Source: Paracoccaceae bacterium
GTDB taxonomy: Bacteria; Pseudomonadota; Alphaproteobacteria; Rhodobacterales; Rhodobacteraceae
Direction: 5' to 3'
Assembly: GCA_027069385.1 (NCBI GenBank)
Contig: JALXER010000058.1
Location: 1 to 8,238 of the forward strand
DNA length: 8,238 nucleotides
Notes under the pieces: generated by a model
What the model saw: the letters and a program-made list of their open reading frames with translations, nothing else
The model's database searches: none
What the model was told of the DNA's origin: nothing
Shown here: positions 5,561 to 8,238 of the stretch, in pieces
Position numbering within the stretch: the stretch's first letter is position 1
Layout of the letters: each line of letters begins with the position of its first letter
Position numbers and translations under genes: made by a program

Positions 5561-5839
5561 ATGTTTATCAAGAAAGACAAAGGGCCCGCCTATGTGGCCC
5601 TGCCTGACGGTACGATTCTGTTCCGTTCCGAATTGCCATCGCCAAATACGACGCGCTGGGTGGCGCGACGCAAGGCAACGGTGGTGCGGGCCGTGGCGGT
5701 GGGAATGCTCTCCAAGGATGAGGCCTGCGATATGTACGGCCTGTCGGATGAGGAGTTCAATTCATGGCTGTCGGCCATGGCCAACCATGGGAAAAAGGGA
5801 TTGCGGGTGACCAAGCTACAAGAGTATAGACAACTTTAA
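5561..5839 (+). CDS. sciP: SciP-type CtrA inhibitor (DUF1153 helix-turn-helix protein)
   Basis: A 92-aa protein of the SciP/DUF1153 family. In Caulobacter, SciP acts on CtrA-activated promoters and keeps CtrA from driving transcription at the wrong cell-cycle stage. Family features in order are MFIKKDKGPAYVALPDGTIL (1-20), which is the typical basic start and LPDG turn, then LPSPNTTRWVARRKATVVRAV (25-45) with the invariant RWVARRKA. These are followed by GMLSKDEACDMYGLSDEEFNSW (48-69), the helix-turn-helix, and the closing HGKKGLRVTKLQEYRQL (76-92). Full length and intact. The gene stands immediately upstream of ctrA in the same orientation, with a 100-nt gap rich in TTAACC. It is divergent from mnmA. 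Likely regulated by CtrA through the upstream TTAACC. Family assignment is strong; the inhibitor role here is by homology. Confidence 0.92.
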   Translation: MFIKKDKGPAYVALPDGTILFRSELPSPNTTRWVARRKATVVRAVAVGMLSKDEACDMYGLSDEEFNSWLSAMANHGKKGLRVTKLQEYRQL

Positions 5840-5871
5840 CGAAAGTGGATAAAGTTAATGGCGCGTAATGG

Positions 5872-5903
5872 TTGGTTAACCTTTTTGCGGAATAGTTAAC
5901 CAA
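5872..5903 (+). promoter_or_regulatory. TTGGTTAAC-N14-GTTAACCAA dyad upstream of ctrA (candidate CtrA operator)
   Basis: TTGGTTAAC (5872-5880) and GTTAACCAA (5895-5903) are a perfect 9-bp inverted repeat with a 14-nt spacer. Each half contains TTAAC, the core of the CtrA box. The canonical TTAA-N7-TTAA spacing is not present here, so this is either a variant CtrA arrangement or a site for another factor. It lies 37-68 nt before the ctrA ATG, where a promoter is expected; I see no convincing -10/-35 pair. Confidence 0.6.
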
Positions 5904-5933
5904 GTTGCGAAGGGAAGACCAGAAACCAAAGGA

Positions 5934-5941
5934 TTAACCAT
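5934..5941 (+). promoter_or_regulatory. TTAACCAT CtrA-type box overlapping the ctrA start codon
   Basis: An exact TTAACCAT whose last two bases are the first two of the ctrA ATG. The ribosome-binding site AAAGGA (5928-5933) abuts it, so the box fills the SD-to-start spacer. It may be a feedback operator inside the leader, or may simply result from constraints on the leader. Confidence 0.45.
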
Positions 5942-6647
5942 GCGCGTATTACTTGTCGAAGACGACCCGATGACCTCCAAAAGCATCGAAATGATGCTGG
6001 CGAGTGCCAACCTGAATGTCTATTCCACCGATCTGGGAGAGGAGGGCATCGATCTGGCCAAATTGTACGATTATGACCTGATTTTGCTCGACCTGAACCT
6101 GCCCGATATGAACGGCCACGAGGTGCTGCGCCAGTTGCGCCTTGCCAAGATAGACACGCCGATCCTGATTCTTTCGGGGTTGGACGACACCGAAAACAAG
6201 ATCAAGGGCTTTGGATTTGGCGCCGATGACTATCTGACCAAGCCGTTCCACCGCGAAGAACTGGTGGCGCGAATCCATGCGATTGTGCGGCGCTCCAAGG
6301 GGCATGCGCAATCCACCATCCAGACCGGTCGAATCACCGTCAATCTGGATGCCAAGACCGTCGAAGTGGGCGGGCGTCCGGTGCATCTGACCGGCAAGGA
6401 ATACCAGATGTTCGAACTGCTGAGCCTGCGCAAGGGCACCACCTTGACCAAGGAAATGTTTTTGAACCACCTTTACGGTGGCATGGATGAACCGGAACTG
6501 AAAATCATCGACGTGTTTATCTGCAAGCTGCGCAAAAAGCTGTCGGTGGCGCTGGACGGGGAAAACTATATCGATACGGTATGGGGGCGGGGCTATGTGC
6601 TGCGCGATCCGGTGGTCGAGGAGGCCATGCAACCCATCGCCGTTTAG
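5940..6647 (+). CDS. ctrA: Cell-cycle/motility response regulator CtrA
   Basis: A 235-aa OmpR/PhoB-type response regulator, the master regulator downstream of the CckA-ChpT phosphorelay. The receiver domain (1-120) has acidic residues EDD (7-9), phospho-acceptor Asp51 in LILLDLNLPDMNGH, the ILILSG strand, and Lys101 in LTKPF. The winged-helix DNA-binding domain (about 125-225) has GRITVNLDAKTVEV, LTGKEYQMFELL (150-161), the recognition region ELKIIDVFICKLRKKL (186-201), and the family-specific end NYIDTVWGRGYVLRDP (209-224). These features identify CtrA rather than a generic OmpR. In Rhodobacterales CtrA typically controls motility and gene-transfer agents rather than viability. The start has AAAGGA 6 nt upstream. 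The C-terminus is EEAMQPIAV, ending Ala-Val, not the Ala-Ala that Caulobacter CtrA needs for ClpXP turnover. The gene follows sciP and precedes ligA by 65 nt with no terminator seen. Confidence 0.97.
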   Translation: MRVLLVEDDPMTSKSIEMMLASANLNVYSTDLGEEGIDLAKLYDYDLILLDLNLPDMNGHEVLRQLRLAKIDTPILILSGLDDTENKIKGFGFGADDYLTKPFHREELVARIHAIVRRSKGHAQSTIQTGRITVNLDAKTVEVGGRPVHLTGKEYQMFELLSLRKGTTLTKEMFLNHLYGGMDEPELKIIDVFICKLRKKLSVALDGENYIDTVWGRGYVLRDPVVEEAMQPIAV

Positions 6648-6712
6648 GTTTCTTCTGGTAACGCTGCGCAATTCGGCTTATTTCCTGTAGAAAGTATAGC
6701 GGGGAATAGCCG

Positions 6713-8238
6713 ATGAGTAAAGAAACACCGGTTGATCAGCTTGATTCAAACCAGGCTGCGCAGGAACTGGCCCGAATCGCTGCCGAAATGGCCGCGGCGG
6801 ATCTGGCCTATCACCAGCATGATGCGCCGGTGATTACCGATGCGCAATATGATGCCCTGAAGGCCCGCAATCTGGCCATCGAGGCCCGGTTTCCGGCGTT
6901 GAAACGCCCCGACAGCCCCAGCGAAAAGGTCGGCGCGCCGGTGGCTTCGGGGTTTGGCAAAGTGGCGCATCGGGTGGCGATGCTGTCGCTGGGCAACGCC
7001 TTTGAAGATCAGGATATCGTCGATTTCGACGCTCGTATTCGCAAATTCCTGTCGATTCCCGATGGTGCCGCGCTGGCCTATACCGCCGAACCCAAGATCG
7101 ACGGGTTGTCACTGTCACTGCGCTATGAATCGGGGCGGCTGGTTCGCGCCGCTACCCGTGGCGATGGCCAGATTGGCGAAGACGTGACCGCCAATGCCCG
7201 CCATGTGGGCGATATCCCGCAAACCCTGCACGGTGCCCCCGATATTCTGGAGGTCCGCGGCGAGGTTTATATGCGCACGCAGGATTTTCTGGAACTGAAC
7301 CGGCGGCAGGAAAAGCAGGGGCAAAAAACCTTTGCCAACCCGCGCAACGCCGCCGCCGGATCACTGCGCCAGCTTGACGCCACCATCACCCGCGACCGGC
7401 CGCTTAGCTTTTTTGCCTATGCCTGGGGCGAGGTGTCGGCAGCGCTGGCCGATACCCAGTTTGACGCGATCAACCGATTGAAAGCGCTGGGGTTCAGCAC
7501 CAACCCGCTGACCCGAATTTGCGCCAATGCGCCGGAAATGCTGGCCCATTACCGCCGGATAGAGGCGCAGCGCGCCAGCCTTGGCTATGACATTGACGGG
7601 GTGGTTTACAAGGTGAACGACCTTGCCCTGCAAGCGCGGCTCGGCTTTCGGGCCAGCACGCCCCGCTGGGCCATCGCGCATAAATTTCCGGCTGAAACCG
7701 CGCAAACCGTGGTTGAATCAATCGAAATTCAGGTGGGCCGCACCGGTGCCCTGTCGCCGGTCGCGCATCTGGCCCCGGTTACCGTGGGCGGCGTGGTGGT
7801 TTCGCGCGCCACATTGCATAACGAGGACTATATCAGCGGGGTTGATTCAAACGGTGATCCGATCCGGCAGGGCGGCGATATCCGCGTTGGCGACACGGTC
7901 GAAATCTATCGCGCCGGCGATGTTATCCCCAAGGTGCGCGAGGTGATCAAACACGCCGATCAGCCGCCCTTTGTCTTTCCGACCACCTGCCCGGTCTGCG
8001 GCTCGGACGCCATTCGCGAACCAGGCGAGGCGGTGGCGCGCTGCACGGGGGGCTTTAACTGCGACGCGCAGCGCCTTGAAAAACTGAAGCATTTTGTGTC
8101 TCGCCAAGCGTTCGACATTGACGGGCTGGGCGCCAAACAGGTTGAAAGCTTTGTGGCCGAGGGCTGGGTTCGTGAACCCGCCGACATCTTTACGCTGGAG
8201 CAAAGCCGCGCCGAGGCGCTGCGCAGCCGCGACGGGTG
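6713..8238 (+). CDS. ligA: NAD-dependent DNA ligase, N-terminal 508 residues (3' end outside window)
   Basis: LigA seals nicks in DNA using NAD+, joining Okazaki fragments and completing repair. The frame starts at ATG 6713 with GGGG (6701-6704) 8 nt upstream and stays open to the window end. Domain Ia is visible in YHQHDAPVITDAQYDAL (33-49), the NMN-binding region. In the nucleotidyltransferase domain, MLSLGNAF (90-97) precedes EPKIDG with the adenylated Lys128, followed by TRGDG, VRGEVYM and FANPRNAAAGSLRQLD. The OB-fold region includes VGRTGALSPVAHLAPV. The zinc finger has four cysteines, 426, 429, 444 and 450, with the standard spacing, and the first helix-hairpin-helix (FDIDGLGAKQV) follows. 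The rest of the HhH repeats and the BRCT domain lie beyond the window. The 65-nt gap after ctrA has no clear terminator, and only a weak TATAGC (6695-6700) as promoter, so co-transcription with ctrA is possible. Confidence 0.97.
   Translation, partial: MSKETPVDQLDSNQAAQELARIAAEMAAADLAYHQHDAPVITDAQYDALKARNLAIEARFPALKRPDSPSEKVGAPVASGFGKVAHRVAMLSLGNAFEDQDIVDFDARIRKFLSIPDGAALAYTAEPKIDGLSLSLRYESGRLVRAATRGDGQIGEDVTANARHVGDIPQTLHGAPDILEVRGEVYMRTQDFLELNRRQEKQGQKTFANPRNAAAGSLRQLDATITRDRPLSFFAYAWGEVSAALADTQFDAINRLKALGFSTNPLTRICANAPEMLAHYRRIEAQRASLGYDIDGVVYKVNDLALQARLGFRASTPRWAIAHKFPAETAQTVVESIEIQVGRTGALSPVAHLAPVTVGGVVVSRATLHNEDYISGVDSNGDPIRQGGDIRVGDTVEIYRAGDVIPKVREVIKHADQPPFVFPTTCPVCGSDAIREPGEAVARCTGGFNCDAQRLEKLKHFVSRQAFDIDGLGAKQVESFVAEGWVREPADIFTLEQSRAEALRSRDG

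Noticed and set aside
5840..5939. Canonical CtrA full site TTAA-N7-TTAA in the sciP-ctrA gap
   Set aside because: I looked for 11-nt start-to-start spacing and did not find it; the TTAA cores are about 20 or 38 nt apart.
5949..6671. Long minus-strand open frame (240 codons) opposite ctrA
   Set aside because: It is antisense to an unmistakable CtrA coding region, without a family motif, and rich in His/Gln as expected from mirrored codons.
6672..6700. Possible ligA promoter TTCGGC-N17-TATAGC
   Set aside because: The -35 is poor and only the -10 is suggestive, so it is mentioned under ligA but not listed as a feature.

Overview
The window looks like ordinary core chromosome of a GC-rich alphaproteobacterium, most likely Rhodobacterales (Roseobacter/Rhodobacter-like). 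The evidence is a ctrA gene directly behind a SciP/DUF1153 gene, TTAACC boxes at both, a GANTC site beside sciP, and the character of the encoded proteins. The taxonomic call is inference from gene content. No phage, transposase, CRISPR, tRNA or rRNA is visible.

Layout. 1-756 (+) is the 3' end of glnE (nitrogen control), overlapped by a small 89-aa gene of unknown function (740-1009, +). 1010-1310 has no gene. It is almost filled by a 259-nt nested inverted-repeat element (1024-1282), the most unusual structure here. 1311-2684 (-) is an M20 zinc dipeptidase. A strong intrinsic terminator (2703-2728, -) separates it from a small secreted two-cysteine protein (2739-3299, -). That gene is divergent from a LysR-type regulator (3463-4317, +), with an operator-like dyad between them. 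The LysR gene ends in a 17-nt convergent overlap with mnmA (4301-5434, -), the tRNA 2-thiolation enzyme. mnmA is divergent from sciP (5561-5839, +), which is followed by ctrA (5940-6647, +) and the first 508 codons of ligA (6713 to the window end, +).

How the genes fit together. sciP and ctrA form a cell-cycle/motility regulatory pair: CtrA is the response regulator and SciP the small protein that, in Caulobacter, restrains CtrA-dependent transcription. The DNA around them carries a perfect TTGGTTAAC-N14-GTTAACCAA dyad, an exact TTAACCAT overlapping the ctrA start codon, and TTAACC plus GATTC upstream of sciP. Together these suggest CtrA-feedback control, possibly tied to DNA methylation. ligA may be co-transcribed with ctrA, since there is no visible terminator in the 65-nt gap. 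The LysR protein may control the divergent secreted-protein gene.

Limits. Promoter calls are by eye, copy number of the inverted-repeat element cannot be judged from one window, and both end genes are cut by the window edge. I found no clear new multi-gene system. The novelty candidates are the structured intergenic element and the local regulatory DNA.
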